The position numbers and the translations under genes are program-made. Below, one piece after another: positions 26,942 to 35,424 of a DNA stretch of 64,000 nt; positions within the stretch are counted from its first letter, which is position 1; the number at the start of each line of letters is the position of its first letter. The stretch is taken from assembly GCA_030428885.1 (NCBI GenBank), contig JAUIEJ010000002.1, forward strand, positions 250,501-314,500, read 5' to 3'. The notes beneath the pieces were generated by a model that searched no databases, was not told where the DNA came from, and saw only the letters and a list, made by a program, of their open reading frames with translations. Origin of the DNA: Gemmatimonadota bacterium. Its GTDB lineage: Bacteria; Gemmatimonadota; Gemmatimonadetes; Longimicrobiales; Gaopeijiaceae.

Positions 26942-27934
26942 TCAGGTACGCCAGACCATGGCGCCCCAGGTGAGGCCCGCACCGAACGTGGCCGAGAGGA
27001 TGTTCATGCCCGGGCGCACCCGCCCCTCCTCGATGGCCTCGTCCAGGGCCACGGGGATCGACGCCGAGCTCATGTTGCCGTACCGATCCACGTTGACGTA
27101 GACCTTCTCCATGGGGATTCCGGCGTACTTCGCCGTGGCCTCGATGATGCGGATGTTGGCCTGGTGGGGAATCATGAGGTCGATGTCGTCGCCCGTGAGG
27201 CCCGCCTGCTGGAGGGCCTTGTCCGACGCCTCGGCCATGGAGCGCACCGCGTTCTTGAAGATCTCCCGGCCCGACATCTTCAGCAGATGATCGTGGGACT
27301 GCAGGGCCGTGTCGTCCAGGGGCTGGCGTACGCCTCCCGCCGGGCGGTGGAGCAATTCGGCCAGATGGCCGTCGGACCGGTGGTGCGCCGAGAGGATGCC
27401 TCGCTGGCCGTCGCTGGGACGGAGCACGGCGGCCCCCGACCCGTCCCCGAAGAGCACGCAGGTGGAGCGGTCGGTCCAGTCCAGGATGTTGCTCATCTTC
27501 TCGGTGGCCACCACCAGGGCCACTTCTCCCCGACCGGCCGCCAGGAACCCCTCGGCCATGGTGACCCCGTACAGCCATCCCGAGCAGGCCGCCTGGAGGT
27601 CGAAGGCCAGGGCGTTGTCGCAGCCCAGGAGGGCCTGGATGTCGCAGGCCGTGGAAGGGAGCCAACGGTCGGGGGTGGCCGTGGACACCACGATGATGTC
27701 CACCTCGCCGGCCTCGACGCCGGCCCGCTCCATGGCCTGGGCCGCCGCCTGGCGGCCCATCTCGGCGGCCAGGAGGTCGTCGGGCCCGATGCGCCGCTCC
27801 CGGATCCCGGTGCGCGACTGGATCCACTCGTCGGTGGTGTCCACCACCGAAGCGAGATCGTCGTTGGTCACGACGTTGGACGGGAGGTACCGCCCGGTGG
27901 CGGCGATCTCGACGATGGGCTCAGGGGTCTTCAT
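26942..27934 (-). CDS. fabH: 3-oxoacyl-ACP synthase III
   Basis: Starts fatty acid synthesis by condensing an acyl-CoA with malonyl-ACP. The 330-aa protein has the Cys-His-Asn triad in LQAACSGWLYGV, LMIPHQANIRII and DRYGNMSSASIPVAL, plus the N-terminal GRYLPSNVVTNDDL and TDEWIQSRTGIRERR. Its ATG overlaps plsX by 4 bases. Confidence 0.96.
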   Translation of the reverse strand: MKTPEPIVEIAATGRYLPSNVVTNDDLASVVDTTDEWIQSRTGIRERRIGPDDLLAAEMGRQAAAQAMERAGVEAGEVDIIVVSTATPDRWLPSTACDIQALLGCDNALAFDLQAACSGWLYGVTMAEGFLAAGRGEVALVVATEKMSNILDWTDRSTCVLFGDGSGAAVLRPSDGQRGILSAHHRSDGHLAELLHRPAGGVRQPLDDTALQSHDHLLKMSGREIFKNAVRSMAEASDKALQQAGLTGDDIDLMIPHQANIRIIEATAKYAGIPMEKVYVNVDRYGNMSSASIPVALDEAIEEGRVRPGMNILSATFGAGLTWGAMVWRT

Positions 27935-28929
27935 GCCATGCTTCCGTTGGGGGCTCCCTCACCGAACTCGGCGGCCATGTCGGCCACCATCCCGCTTCGG
28001 ACGGCCTGGGCGGCGACGCGCACCGCATTGCGGATGGCCTTGGGCGGCGAACCGCCGTGGCAGATGATGGTGACTCCGTTCACGCCGAGCAAAGGGGCGC
28101 CCCCGTATTCGGAGTAGTCCAGGAGTCGCATGACCGACTCGAGCGGGAGAACCTGGTCGGCGTCCTTCAACTCCCGGCGCACCATGCCCAGGATGAACTG
28201 GGCCACGGATTCGTAGAATTTCAGCAGGACGTTGCCCACGAATCCATCGGCCACCAGCACGTCGCACGCCCCCTTCACGACTTCCCGGCCCTCGATGTTG
28301 CCCACGAAATTCAGGGCCGGATCGGCGGCGAGGAGACGGTGCGTTTCCTGGGCCAGTTCGTCGCCCTTCTCCGGCTCCTCGCCGATGTTCAACAGCCCGA
28401 TGCGGGGCTCGTCGACGCCCAGCACGTCGGCCATGTAGACCCGGCCCAGGTGGGCGAATTGAAGAAGGTGCCGGGGCTTGCAGTCGACGTTCGTCCCGGC
28501 GTCAAGGAGGAGCGTTGGCGTCCGGGCCGTGGGGAAGAACGTGCCCACCGAGGGTCGTTCGAAGCCCGGAAGGGGGCGCAACACGAAGAGCGAGGCGGCC
28601 ATGACCGCCCCCGTGGATCCGGCGCTGATGAAGGCGTCGGCGTGGCCTTCCTTCTGCAGCCGCAGCCCCACGGCGATGGACGAGTCGGGCTTGCGACGGA
28701 GCACCGTGGCGGGGGGATCGCCCGCCAGCACCCGCTCCCGGGCGGGATGGACCGACAGACGCTCCCGGGGGACGTCGTCGTGACGGGCCAACTCGGCCTC
28801 CAGGAGGTCCGGGTCCCCCACGAGGACGATCTCGATGTCCTCGTCGAGTTCCTTCAGCGCACGGAGCGCCCCTTCGACCTCGGTGGCCGGAGCCGCGTCC
28901 GTGCCCATGGCATCGAGGGCGATGCGCAC
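27931..28929 (-). CDS. plsX: Phosphate acyltransferase PlsX
   Basis: Makes acyl-phosphate from acyl-ACP, feeding PlsY in phospholipid synthesis. The 332-aa protein has the family N-terminus (MRIALDAMGTDAAP), the SAGSTGAVMAA core, LLDAGTNVDCKP, LLNIGEEPEKG, FVGNIEGRE and VADGFVGNVLLK. It starts at GTG 28929, 13 bases after rpmF, in the rpmF-plsX-fabH order that links lipid synthesis to ribosome output in many bacteria. Confidence 0.96.
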   Translation of the reverse strand: MRIALDAMGTDAAPATEVEGALRALKELDEDIEIVLVGDPDLLEAELARHDDVPRERLSVHPARERVLAGDPPATVLRRKPDSSIAVGLRLQKEGHADAFISAGSTGAVMAASLFVLRPLPGFERPSVGTFFPTARTPTLLLDAGTNVDCKPRHLLQFAHLGRVYMADVLGVDEPRIGLLNIGEEPEKGDELAQETHRLLAADPALNFVGNIEGREVVKGACDVLVADGFVGNVLLKFYESVAQFILGMVRRELKDADQVLPLESVMRLLDYSEYGGAPLLGVNGVTIICHGGSPPKAIRNAVRVAAQAVRSGMVADMAAEFGEGAPNGSMA

Positions 28930-28942
28930 GGGTCCGGGCCCG

Positions 28943-29125
28943 TCAGATGTCGTCGACTTCGATGACGGCCTCGCCCCGATAGTAGCCGCAGCCGGGGCAC
29001 ACCCGATGGGGCTGCTTCGGGTCCCCGCAGCGGGGGCAGGTGTTCAGCGTGGGCGTTTCCGCCTTGTAGTGGGTGCGCCGCTTCCGCTTGCGCTGCTTGC
29101 TGGTCCGCTTCTTCGGGACAGCCAT
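28943..29125 (-). CDS. rpmF: 50S ribosomal protein L32
   Basis: The 60-aa basic protein begins [20 protein letters not shown] and has two CxxC pairs (CPRCG and CPGCG) expected to hold zinc, the C+ form of L32. It sits 6 bases after the DUF177 gene. Confidence 0.97.
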   Translation of the reverse strand: MAVPKKRTSKQRKRKRRTHYKAETPTLNTCPRCGDPKQPHRVCPGCGYYRGEAVIEVDDI

Positions 29126-29131
29126 GTCGCC

Positions 29132-29644
29132 TCACTCCTTCTGGAGAGCCCGGAGCGCATCCCAGCGGGGATCCGGCTCGTCGGGACTGCAATCGCACGT
29201 CTCTTCGTTTCGATTCACGCCGCAGATGGGGCACAATCCCGCACAGTCGGCTCCGCATTCCACCCAGCGGTCCGTGGCGAGGATCAGCTCCTCCCGCAGC
29301 GCTTCGCTCAAGTCGAGGGTGAGGACATCTCCCGCCAGCGGGCGGATGTCCGACTCCTCGCCGTCCCCCACTTCGCCGGCGTCACCGTACACGACGATGA
29401 AGTCCTCGTCCAGCAGCTCGCGCACGGGCGCGAGACACCGCCGGCACTCGGCGATCCGCAGGCCCTCGACGCGCATCCGCACGACGATTTCGCCGCTTCC
29501 GGACACCGAGGCCTGGCCCCGGACGAGGACGTCGCCCTCGAACCGGAGGTCGCTTCCCTCCCAGAGGGGGTCGTCGGGAGGCACGGAGGCCTCGAACGAC
29601 AGCGACCCGTCCCGCTCGAGGCGAGGAAGGTCGAGCTTGAGCAT
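29132..29644 (-). CDS. DUF177 (YceD-like) protein
   Basis: The 170-aa product matches the YceD/DUF177 family, which in E. coli and plants is linked to 23S rRNA accumulation and almost always precedes rpmF. It shows the family's ECRRCLAPV pair in the middle and a C-terminal cysteine cluster (CGADCAGLCPICGVNRNEE) that may bind metal. The ATG at 29644 is preferred to a TTG at 29653: the TTG would lie on the -10 box of the strong promoter just upstream, which predicts a transcript starting at or just before the ATG. No SD is present, consistent with leaderless initiation. First gene of the operon that runs to xerD. Confidence 0.9.
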   Translation of the reverse strand: MLKLDLPRLERDGSLSFEASVPPDDPLWEGSDLRFEGDVLVRGQASVSGSGEIVVRMRVEGLRIAECRRCLAPVRELLDEDFIVVYGDAGEVGDGEESDIRPLAGDVLTLDLSEALREELILATDRWVECGADCAGLCPICGVNRNEETCDCSPDEPDPRWDALRALQKE

Positions 29645-29652
29645 AGCTGGCA

Positions 29653-29681
29653 AAGCTAGCCGGCCATTCCGGCATGGTCAA
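29653..29681 (-). promoter_or_regulatory. Promoter of the yceD-rpmF-plsX-fab operon
   Basis: Minus strand TTGACC (29681-29676), a 17-base spacer, then TAGCTT (29658-29653). The -10 ends 8 bases before the ATG at 29644, so the mRNA should be leaderless or nearly so. The -35 lies in the last codons of ackA. Confidence 0.65.
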
Positions 29682-30876
29682 CGCCCGCGAGGCGCTCCGC
29701 CTCCAGGGCGATGACCAGTTCCTCTCCGGTCCGGATGGCCGCGGTGGCCACCGTCCCCGAGTGGAAGAAGCCCTCCTCGCCGTCCACGAGCCGGTCGTTG
29801 GCGTCGGCGTCGATCTCCACGCCCAGGAAGCCCAGTCCCTCCAGGCAGCGGCGGCGGATGCTCGGGGCGTTCTGCCCGATCCCGCCGGTGAATCCGATGG
29901 CGTCGACCCCGCCCAGGGCCGCGGCGTAGGCGCCGATGTACTTCCGCACCCGGTACGTGTAGACGTCCAGGGCCAGCCCGGCCCGCTCCGAACCCGCTTC
30001 CTCCTCCTCCAGGAGGTCCCGCATGTCGGACGAGATCCCGCTCAGACCCTGGAGCCCCGAGTGCTTGTTCAGGAGGGCGTTGGCGTCGGCCACGCCGAGC
30101 TCTTCCCGCCCCATGACGTAGAGGATCACCGCCGGGTCGAGATCGCCGGACCGGGTGCCCATGACCAGGCCCTCCAGGGGAGTGAAGCCCATGGAGGTGT
30201 CCACGGACCGCCCGTGGGCCACGGCGCACGCCGAGGCCCCGTTGCCCAGGTGGATCGAGATCAGGCGCAATTCCTCCATCGGCCGCTCCAGGAGTTCGGC
30301 CAGGCGATGGGCCACGTGCTGGTGGCTCGTGCCGTGGAAGCCGTAGCGCCGGATCCGATGCCGTCGATACAACACGTAGGGGACTGCGTAGTGGAAGGCG
30401 TGGGGCGGCATGGCGGCGTGGAACGCCGTGTCGAACACGGCCACGTGGGGCACGTCGGCCATGCGCTCCCGGGCCGCCAGGATGCCGGCCAGGTTGTGGG
30501 GGTTGTGCAGGGGCGCCAGGGCGATGGACTCCCGGATCCGATCCACGACTTCTTCGTCGATGAACGCCGACTCGGTGAAGTCCTCACCGCCGTGGACCAC
30601 CCGGTGTCCCACGGCGCCGATCTCGTCGAGGGACGCCACGGCGCCCCGCTCGGGATCGGCCACCAGGTTCAGGATCGCCTTGATGGCGTCCCGATGATCC
30701 AGGATGGCCGCCGACGACCGGATCTTCAGCCCGTCGGCGGATCGGGTCTGGGAGAGGAGGGCGCCCCCGGCGCCGATGCGCTCCACGAGCCCCACCACCA
30801 GGGGCGCCCGGGTGTCGGTGTCCACCACCTGGTACTTCACCGACGACGATCCGGAGTTGAGGACCAGGACCTTCAC
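29656..30876 (-). CDS. ackA: Acetate kinase
   Basis: Interconverts acetate plus ATP and acetyl phosphate plus ADP. The 406-aa protein has LNSGSSSVKYQ, GHRVVHGGEDFTESAFID, DTAFHAAMPPHAFHYAVP, RRYGFHGTSHQHVA, HLGNGASACAV and FTGGIGQNAP, a full family set. The GTG at 30876 has GGAGGA close upstream and overlaps the dehydrogenase stop by GTGA. No phosphotransacetylase gene is in the window. Confidence 0.96.
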   Translation of the reverse strand: MKVLVLNSGSSSVKYQVVDTDTRAPLVVGLVERIGAGGALLSQTRSADGLKIRSSAAILDHRDAIKAILNLVADPERGAVASLDEIGAVGHRVVHGGEDFTESAFIDEEVVDRIRESIALAPLHNPHNLAGILAARERMADVPHVAVFDTAFHAAMPPHAFHYAVPYVLYRRHRIRRYGFHGTSHQHVAHRLAELLERPMEELRLISIHLGNGASACAVAHGRSVDTSMGFTPLEGLVMGTRSGDLDPAVILYVMGREELGVADANALLNKHSGLQGLSGISSDMRDLLEEEEAGSERAGLALDVYTYRVRKYIGAYAAALGGVDAIGFTGGIGQNAPSIRRRCLEGLGFLGVEIDADANDRLVDGEEGFFHSGTVATAAIRTGEELVIALEAERLAGVDHAGMAG

Positions 30877-31808
30877 TCCTCCTCCTCGTCCAGTACGGGA
30901 ATCGACGGGCGGGCCAGATCGAGTTCCTCGTCGGCCAGGCGATTGCCCGCCTCGTCGTAGCGGTAGAACCCCCGGCCGCTCTTCTCGCCGAGCCAGCCCC
31001 GGGTCACCATCTGGCGTAGCAGGGGCGCCGGCCGGAACTGGGGCAGGCCCAGTTCGCCCCACAACGACTCCATGGCCCGGACCACCGAGTCCAACCCCAT
31101 CTCGTCGGCCAGGGCCAGGGGGCCGTGGGTCCAGCCGAAGCGCAACTTCATGGCCCGGTCGATACCGTCCCGGGTGCCCACCCCCTCCATGAGGGCGTGG
31201 ACCGATTCGTTGATGAGGGCCAGGGTGAGACGGGAGGTCACGTAGCCCGGATACTCGGCCACCTCGATGAGCTCCTTCCCCAGCAGCTCCACCAGGGCCC
31301 GGGCCACGGCCAGGGCCTGTTGCCCCGTCTCCCGGCCCCGAACCAGCTCGGCCGCCGGAATCCGGGTGACCGGGTGGAGGAAATGGAGTCCCACGAGATA
31401 CGGCCGCCGGCGCCGCGAGAGCGTATCGGCCAGGGCCGAGACCGACAGGGTCGAGGTGTTGGTGATGAGCACCGCGTCGGGAAGGCAGATCCGGTCCAAC
31501 TCCCGGAGCAGGGCCTCCTTGTCCTTGCGGTCCTCGTAGATGGCCTCGATGACCACGGGCATGCCCTGCACCGTCTCCAGCGACACCCGGCCCTTCACCC
31601 GGGCCAGGACCGCGTCCCGCTCACTCTCGGTGATGGACCATCGCGCGATGTCCCGGTCCATGCCCTCCCGGAGGTTTTCCAGGGACTGCTCCAGGCGCTG
31701 ATCCGACGCCTCGACCAGGGTGACGTCGACCCCGGCCTGAGCCAGGGCCCGGGCGATCCCCCGCCCCGCGGTCCCGCCCCCGACGATGCCCACGTTCTCC
31801 AGCACCAT
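30873..31808 (-). CDS. 3-hydroxyacyl-CoA dehydrogenase
   Basis: NAD-dependent oxidation of 3-hydroxyacyl-CoA (for example 3-hydroxybutyryl-CoA). The 311-aa protein has the Rossmann start VGIVGGGTAGRGIARALAQAG, VIEAIYEDRKDKEALLREL, NTSTLSVSALA, the catalytic His-containing GLHFLHPVTRIPAAELVRG, and the C-terminal helical domain (YPGYVTSRLTLALINESVHAL, GWTHGPLALADEMGLD). It ends in a run of glutamates. It overlaps ackA by 4 bases, an unusual pairing. GGGGAG precedes the ATG. Confidence 0.93.
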   Translation of the reverse strand: MVLENVGIVGGGTAGRGIARALAQAGVDVTLVEASDQRLEQSLENLREGMDRDIARWSITESERDAVLARVKGRVSLETVQGMPVVIEAIYEDRKDKEALLRELDRICLPDAVLITNTSTLSVSALADTLSRRRRPYLVGLHFLHPVTRIPAAELVRGRETGQQALAVARALVELLGKELIEVAEYPGYVTSRLTLALINESVHALMEGVGTRDGIDRAMKLRFGWTHGPLALADEMGLDSVVRAMESLWGELGLPQFRPAPLLRQMVTRGWLGEKSGRGFYRYDEAGNRLADEELDLARPSIPVLDEEEE

Positions 31809-31834
31809 GTCGCTCCCCTCCCTCGTGAAACGGA

Positions 31835-31863
31835 GAGGGCGGGGGTCGTTCGCCCCCGCCCTC
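31835..31863 (-). terminator. Terminator downstream of ndk
   Basis: Perfect 11-bp stem GAGGGCGGGGG with its complement and a 7-base loop, 8 bases after the ndk stop. A TCCGTTTC sequence follows, the nearest thing to a U-tract among the hairpins here. Confidence 0.7.
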
Positions 31864-31871
31864 CGCCATGG

Positions 31872-32297
31872 TCACCCGTGGATCGCCAGGACGTCGGCCT
31901 CGGCGAAGAAGAACCCGGCTTCCCGCGCGGCGTTGTCGTCGGAGTCGGAGGCGTGGATCGCGTTCCGGCCCTTGGACTCGGCGTACAGCCGGCGCACCGT
32001 GCCCTCGGCGGCCTCGGCGGGGTCGGTGGCCCCGATGGTCTCCCGGAGCTTGGGCACCGCGCCCTCGGCCTCCAGGATCATGGGCATGCAGGGGCCCGAG
32101 GTCATGAACTCCACGAGTTCGCCGTAGAAGGGACGCTCCCGGTGGACGGCGTAGAACTCGCCGGCCTGGGCCGTGGTGAGGCGGGTCAGGCGCAGGGCCC
32201 GGACCGTGAAACCGGCGCCTTCCAGGTGGGCCAGGATCTTGCCGGCCTTGCCCGAGGCCACGGCGTCGGGCTTGATGATCGCGAGGGTACGGCTCAT
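31872..32297 (-). CDS. ndk: Nucleoside diphosphate kinase
   Basis: Transfers phosphate from ATP to NDPs through a phosphohistidine. The 141-aa protein has [13 protein letters not shown] at the start, [17 protein letters not shown], and the active-site histidine in [22 protein letters not shown]. Flanked by its own terminator. Confidence 0.97.
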   Translation of the reverse strand: MSRTLAIIKPDAVASGKAGKILAHLEGAGFTVRALRLTRLTTAQAGEFYAVHRERPFYGELVEFMTSGPCMPMILEAEGAVPKLRETIGATDPAEAAEGTVRRLYAESKGRNAIHASDSDDNAAREAGFFFAEADVLAIHG

Positions 32298-32360
32298 GTC
32301 GTCGTCTCGTCGGTGAAGTCGTGAATGCAGTCGAGTTCGAGTGTGGGCTCAGGGGTCCGG

Positions 32361-33245
32361 CTAGGGACCATAGAGGGCGCGGAGCACCGCGCCCCGGGTG
32401 AGGAGGCCCACCAACTCCCCTTCCCGGACCACCGGGAGTTCCTCCACGTCCCGGTTGACCATCATGGCCGCCGCATCGGTGAGGGCCTGGTCTTCCGACA
32501 CGCACAAGACGCTGCGGGTCATGACGTCCCGGGCCGTCCGCCCCTCGACCTCCAGGGGGGCGTCGCCGCCGTCGGGCCCCCGGCGGTGGGGCAGCAGGTG
32601 CTGCAGGGCGTCGCCCACGGTGACCATGCCCAGCACCTCGTACTCCTCGCCCACCACGGGGACGGCGTGGAGGCCCCGCCGGACCATGAGGTCCAGGACC
32701 TCGGCGGCCGGCGTCTCGGGGTAGACCCGATAGGTCACGGGAGCCATGGCGGCGTCGACCCGCAACCGGTCGGTGACCACGATCTGCCCGAGCCCGGGGA
32801 GGGCCCGCACCGCCTCGGCCGACCGGGCCGCCACGAGCCGGGCGGCGTGGTCGCCCTCCCGTACCCAACGCCCCAGGGCCGGCACCGCCTGCCCCCGGAA
32901 CGCCGAGAGGCGCCCGGGGAGGAGGAAGAGGAACGCGGCCCGGGCGTGGTCGGGCTCGGGGCTCCCCTCCGCCGTCACCGTGAAGGGCTCGGGGGCCAGG
33001 CCCAACCCCGCCACGGGCTCGGTCACCCCTTCCTGGACGTCCAGCACCAGGACCACGTCGGTCTGGAGTCGCACCACTTCTCCCTGGCTCCCGAAGGCCA
33101 GGTCCCGGGCCCGCTTGGCCCGGAGAGCCGGATCCACCGCAGGGGCCAGCATGGCGTCCAGGAGGTCGTGGAGCACGGCCTCCAGCGACCCGGCGTCGAG
33201 GTCGACGCGGATCGACGCGGCGGTGAGGCAGTCGGCTAGAATCAT
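32361..33245 (-). CDS. Degenerate EIIA-like domain fused to a CBS pair
   Basis: The 294-aa protein has two CBS domains in its C-terminal half (about 165-225 with VTYRVYPETPAAEVLDLMVRRGLHAVPVV, and 235-292 with DVMTRSVLCVSEDQALTDAAAMMVNRDVEELPVV), a nucleotide-sensing module. The N-terminal 150 residues resemble the PTS EIIA (PtsN/fructose type) fold in outline: an opening like LTAASIRVDLDAGSLEAVLHDLLDAML, then VVLVLDVQEGV and ARAAFLFLLPG. However, the strand that normally carries the phospho-histidine (GxAIPH) reads VVRLQTDV with no histidine. It therefore looks like a sensor rather than a phosphocarrier. The EIIA assignment is inference; the CBS part is firm. Confidence 0.75.
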   Translation of the reverse strand: MILADCLTAASIRVDLDAGSLEAVLHDLLDAMLAPAVDPALRAKRARDLAFGSQGEVVRLQTDVVLVLDVQEGVTEPVAGLGLAPEPFTVTAEGSPEPDHARAAFLFLLPGRLSAFRGQAVPALGRWVREGDHAARLVAARSAEAVRALPGLGQIVVTDRLRVDAAMAPVTYRVYPETPAAEVLDLMVRRGLHAVPVVGEEYEVLGMVTVGDALQHLLPHRRGPDGGDAPLEVEGRTARDVMTRSVLCVSEDQALTDAAAMMVNRDVEELPVVREGELVGLLTRGAVLRALYGP

Positions 33246-33252
33246 GGGGTCG

Positions 33253-33283
33253 CCGGGGCCGGCGGACGCGCCGCCGACCCCGG
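33253..33283 (-). terminator. Terminator downstream of sucD
   Basis: A 13-bp stem with one G-U type mismatch and a 5-base loop, 9 bases after the sucD stop and before the CBS gene start at 33245. No U-tract. Confidence 0.6.
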
Positions 33284-33292
33284 CTCACTCGA

Positions 33293-34192
33293 TCAGGAAA
33301 CCGACGCGCCCTCGAGGGCCGCCGCCACCAGCTCGGCGATCTCGGCGGGGCGCTTCGCCACGGCGATGCCGTGGGCCTCGAAAGCCTCCATCTTCTCGGC
33401 CGCGGTTCCGGCCGACCCGCTGATGATGGCGCCCGCGTGTCCCATGCGACGCCCGGGAGGCGCCGTCTGCCCGGCGATGAAGCCCACCACGGGCACGTCG
33501 ATGTGCTCCTGAACGTAGGCTGCGGCCTCCTGCTCGTCGGTACCGCCGATCTCCCCGATCATGACGATGGCCCGGGTGTCGGGGTCGTTGCCGAACGCCT
33601 CCAGGCAATCGATGAACTTGGTGCCGATGAGGGGATCACCGCCGATGCCCACGCAGGTGGTCTGGCCCAGGCCGGCCCGGGTCAGATGGTGCACCGCCTC
33701 GTAGGTGAGGGTGCCGCTGCGGGAGACGAGGCCCACCGGCCCCGGTGTGACGATCTGGCCGGGGAGGATTCCCACCTTGGCCTTTCCGGGGGAGATGAGT
33801 CCCGGGCAGTTGGGCCCCAGGACCCGCACGCCCCGGTCCCGGGCGAAGGCGTGGGCCCGGGCCATGTCCAGCACGGGAATGCCCTCGGTGATGGCCACGA
33901 TGAAGCCCACGCCCGAGTCGGCGGCCTCCATGATGGCGCCCGCGGCGAAGGCCGGGGGCACGTAGATCACCGAGGTGTTGGCCCCGGTGGCCGCCACGGC
34001 TTCGTCCATGGCGTTGAAGATGGGCACCTGGGCGCCGTCGGGGCCCTCGAACGTCTGACCGCCCTTTCCGGGGGTGACTCCGGCCACGACCTGGGTGCCG
34101 TACTCCATCATCTGGGTGGTGTGGAAGGAGCCGTCGCGGCCCGTGATTCCCTGTACCACCAGACGGGTCGATTCGTCGATGAAGATGGACAT
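33293..34192 (-). CDS. sucD: Succinyl-CoA synthetase alpha subunit
   Basis: Holds the phospho-histidine and CoA site of the TCA-cycle succinyl-CoA synthetase. The 299-aa protein has [19 protein letters not shown] (CoA-binding Rossmann), [30 protein letters not shown] and the active-site [20 protein letters not shown]. It follows sucC by 12 bases. Confidence 0.97.
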   Translation of the reverse strand: MSIFIDESTRLVVQGITGRDGSFHTTQMMEYGTQVVAGVTPGKGGQTFEGPDGAQVPIFNAMDEAVAATGANTSVIYVPPAFAAGAIMEAADSGVGFIVAITEGIPVLDMARAHAFARDRGVRVLGPNCPGLISPGKAKVGILPGQIVTPGPVGLVSRSGTLTYEAVHHLTRAGLGQTTCVGIGGDPLIGTKFIDCLEAFGNDPDTRAIVMIGEIGGTDEQEAAAYVQEHIDVPVVGFIAGQTAPPGRRMGHAGAIISGSAGTAAEKMEAFEAHGIAVAKRPAEIAELVAAALEGASVS

Positions 34193-34204
34193 CTCGGTGT
34201 CTCC

Positions 34205-35341
34205 TCAGCCCTGGGTCGCGAGTTCGACGGCCTTCTGCACCACGTCGTCCATGGACGTGTAGGCCTCGAAGCCGGCTCGTTGGAGAATCTCCAGGGCCTC
34301 CTCCTCGTTCGTTCCGGTGAGCCGGATCACGATGGGAACCTGGATGTCGATCTGCTTGGTGGCCTCGACGATGCCGTTGGCCACGTCGTCGGTGCGGGTG
34401 ATGCCCCCGAAGATGTTGAAGAGGATCACCTTCACGGCGGGATCGGAGGTGATGATGCGCAGGGCGTTGACCACCTTCTCCGGGTTCGACGATCCGCCGA
34501 TGTCCAGGAAGTTGGCCGGCTCGCCCCCGTAGTACTTCACCAGATCCATGGTGGCCATGGCCAGCCCGGCCCCGTTCACGCAGCACCCCACGTTGCCGTC
34601 GAGCTTGATGAACGTCAGGCCGGCGTCCCGGGCCTCGGTCTCGGCCACGGGCTCGGCCGACGTGTCGCGGTAGGCGGCGATGTCGGGCTTGCGGAAGAGC
34701 TCGTTGTCGTCGATGGAGACCTTGGCGTCGATGGCCTTCACCTCCCCGGCGTCGGTGACGATGAGGGGGTTGATCTCGGCCATGGACGCACCGGCGGCCA
34801 CGAACGACCGATAGAGCTGCCCCATGATCTTGGCCGCCTGCTTCACCTGCCCCGCATCGTCGTAGAGGCTGTTGGCCAGCCAGTACGCCTGATGGGGCAG
34901 CAGCCCGTAACGCGGATCCACGGCGAGCTTGCGGATGGCGTCGGGGTTGGTGTGGGCCACCTCCTCGATGTCGATGCCCCCTTCCGAGGAGACCATGAAC
35001 ATGGGGGCCTGGGACACCCGGTCGACCAGCACGCCCACGTAGGCCTCGGTGGCGATGTCCTCGGCGGGCGTCACCAGGACCTTCTCCACGGTGAAGCCGC
35101 TGATCTGCATCCCGAGAATCGCCTCGGCATGGGACCGGGCCTCGTCGGGAGTCTTCGCCAGCTTCACGCCGCCGGCCTTGCCCCGGCCGCCGGAGTGGAC
35201 CTGGGCCTTCACCACCACCATGCCCCCGAATTCGCGGGCGGCGGAGGCGGCTTCGTCGGGCGAGGTGACGACCTTGCCGGGGGGCACGGGGATGCCGTGG
35301 TCCCGGAAGATCTCCTTGGCCTGATATTCGTGGAGATTCAT
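34205..35341 (-). CDS. sucC: Succinyl-CoA synthetase beta subunit (ADP/GDP-forming)
   Basis: The ATP-grasp subunit that binds nucleotide and succinate. The 378-aa protein begins MNLHEYQAKEIFRDHGIPVP and has QVHSGGRGKAGGVKLAKTP, NPLIV near residue 200, LDGNVGCCVNGAGLAMATMD and FNIFGGITRTDDVANGI. Its own promoter lies 55 bases upstream, inside the end of the UPF0182 gene. Confidence 0.97.
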   Translation of the reverse strand: MNLHEYQAKEIFRDHGIPVPPGKVVTSPDEAASAAREFGGMVVVKAQVHSGGRGKAGGVKLAKTPDEARSHAEAILGMQISGFTVEKVLVTPAEDIATEAYVGVLVDRVSQAPMFMVSSEGGIDIEEVAHTNPDAIRKLAVDPRYGLLPHQAYWLANSLYDDAGQVKQAAKIMGQLYRSFVAAGASMAEINPLIVTDAGEVKAIDAKVSIDDNELFRKPDIAAYRDTSAEPVAETEARDAGLTFIKLDGNVGCCVNGAGLAMATMDLVKYYGGEPANFLDIGGSSNPEKVVNALRIITSDPAVKVILFNIFGGITRTDDVANGIVEATKQIDIQVPIVIRLTGTNEEEALEILQRAGFEAYTSMDDVVQKAVELATQG

Positions 35342-35395
35342 CGTGGAGTGTCGTTCCCGGTGAGGGGCGGAAGAGCCATCGAATGCCAGCCCTCC

Positions 35396-35424
35396 AAGCT
35401 ACCCCGAGCGTGGGGGGGGATCAA
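35396..35424 (-). promoter_or_regulatory. sucCD promoter
   Basis: Minus strand TTGATC (35424-35419), 17-base C-rich spacer, TAGCTT (35401-35396). Predicted start near 35388 gives a leader of about 47 bases. Confidence 0.65.
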
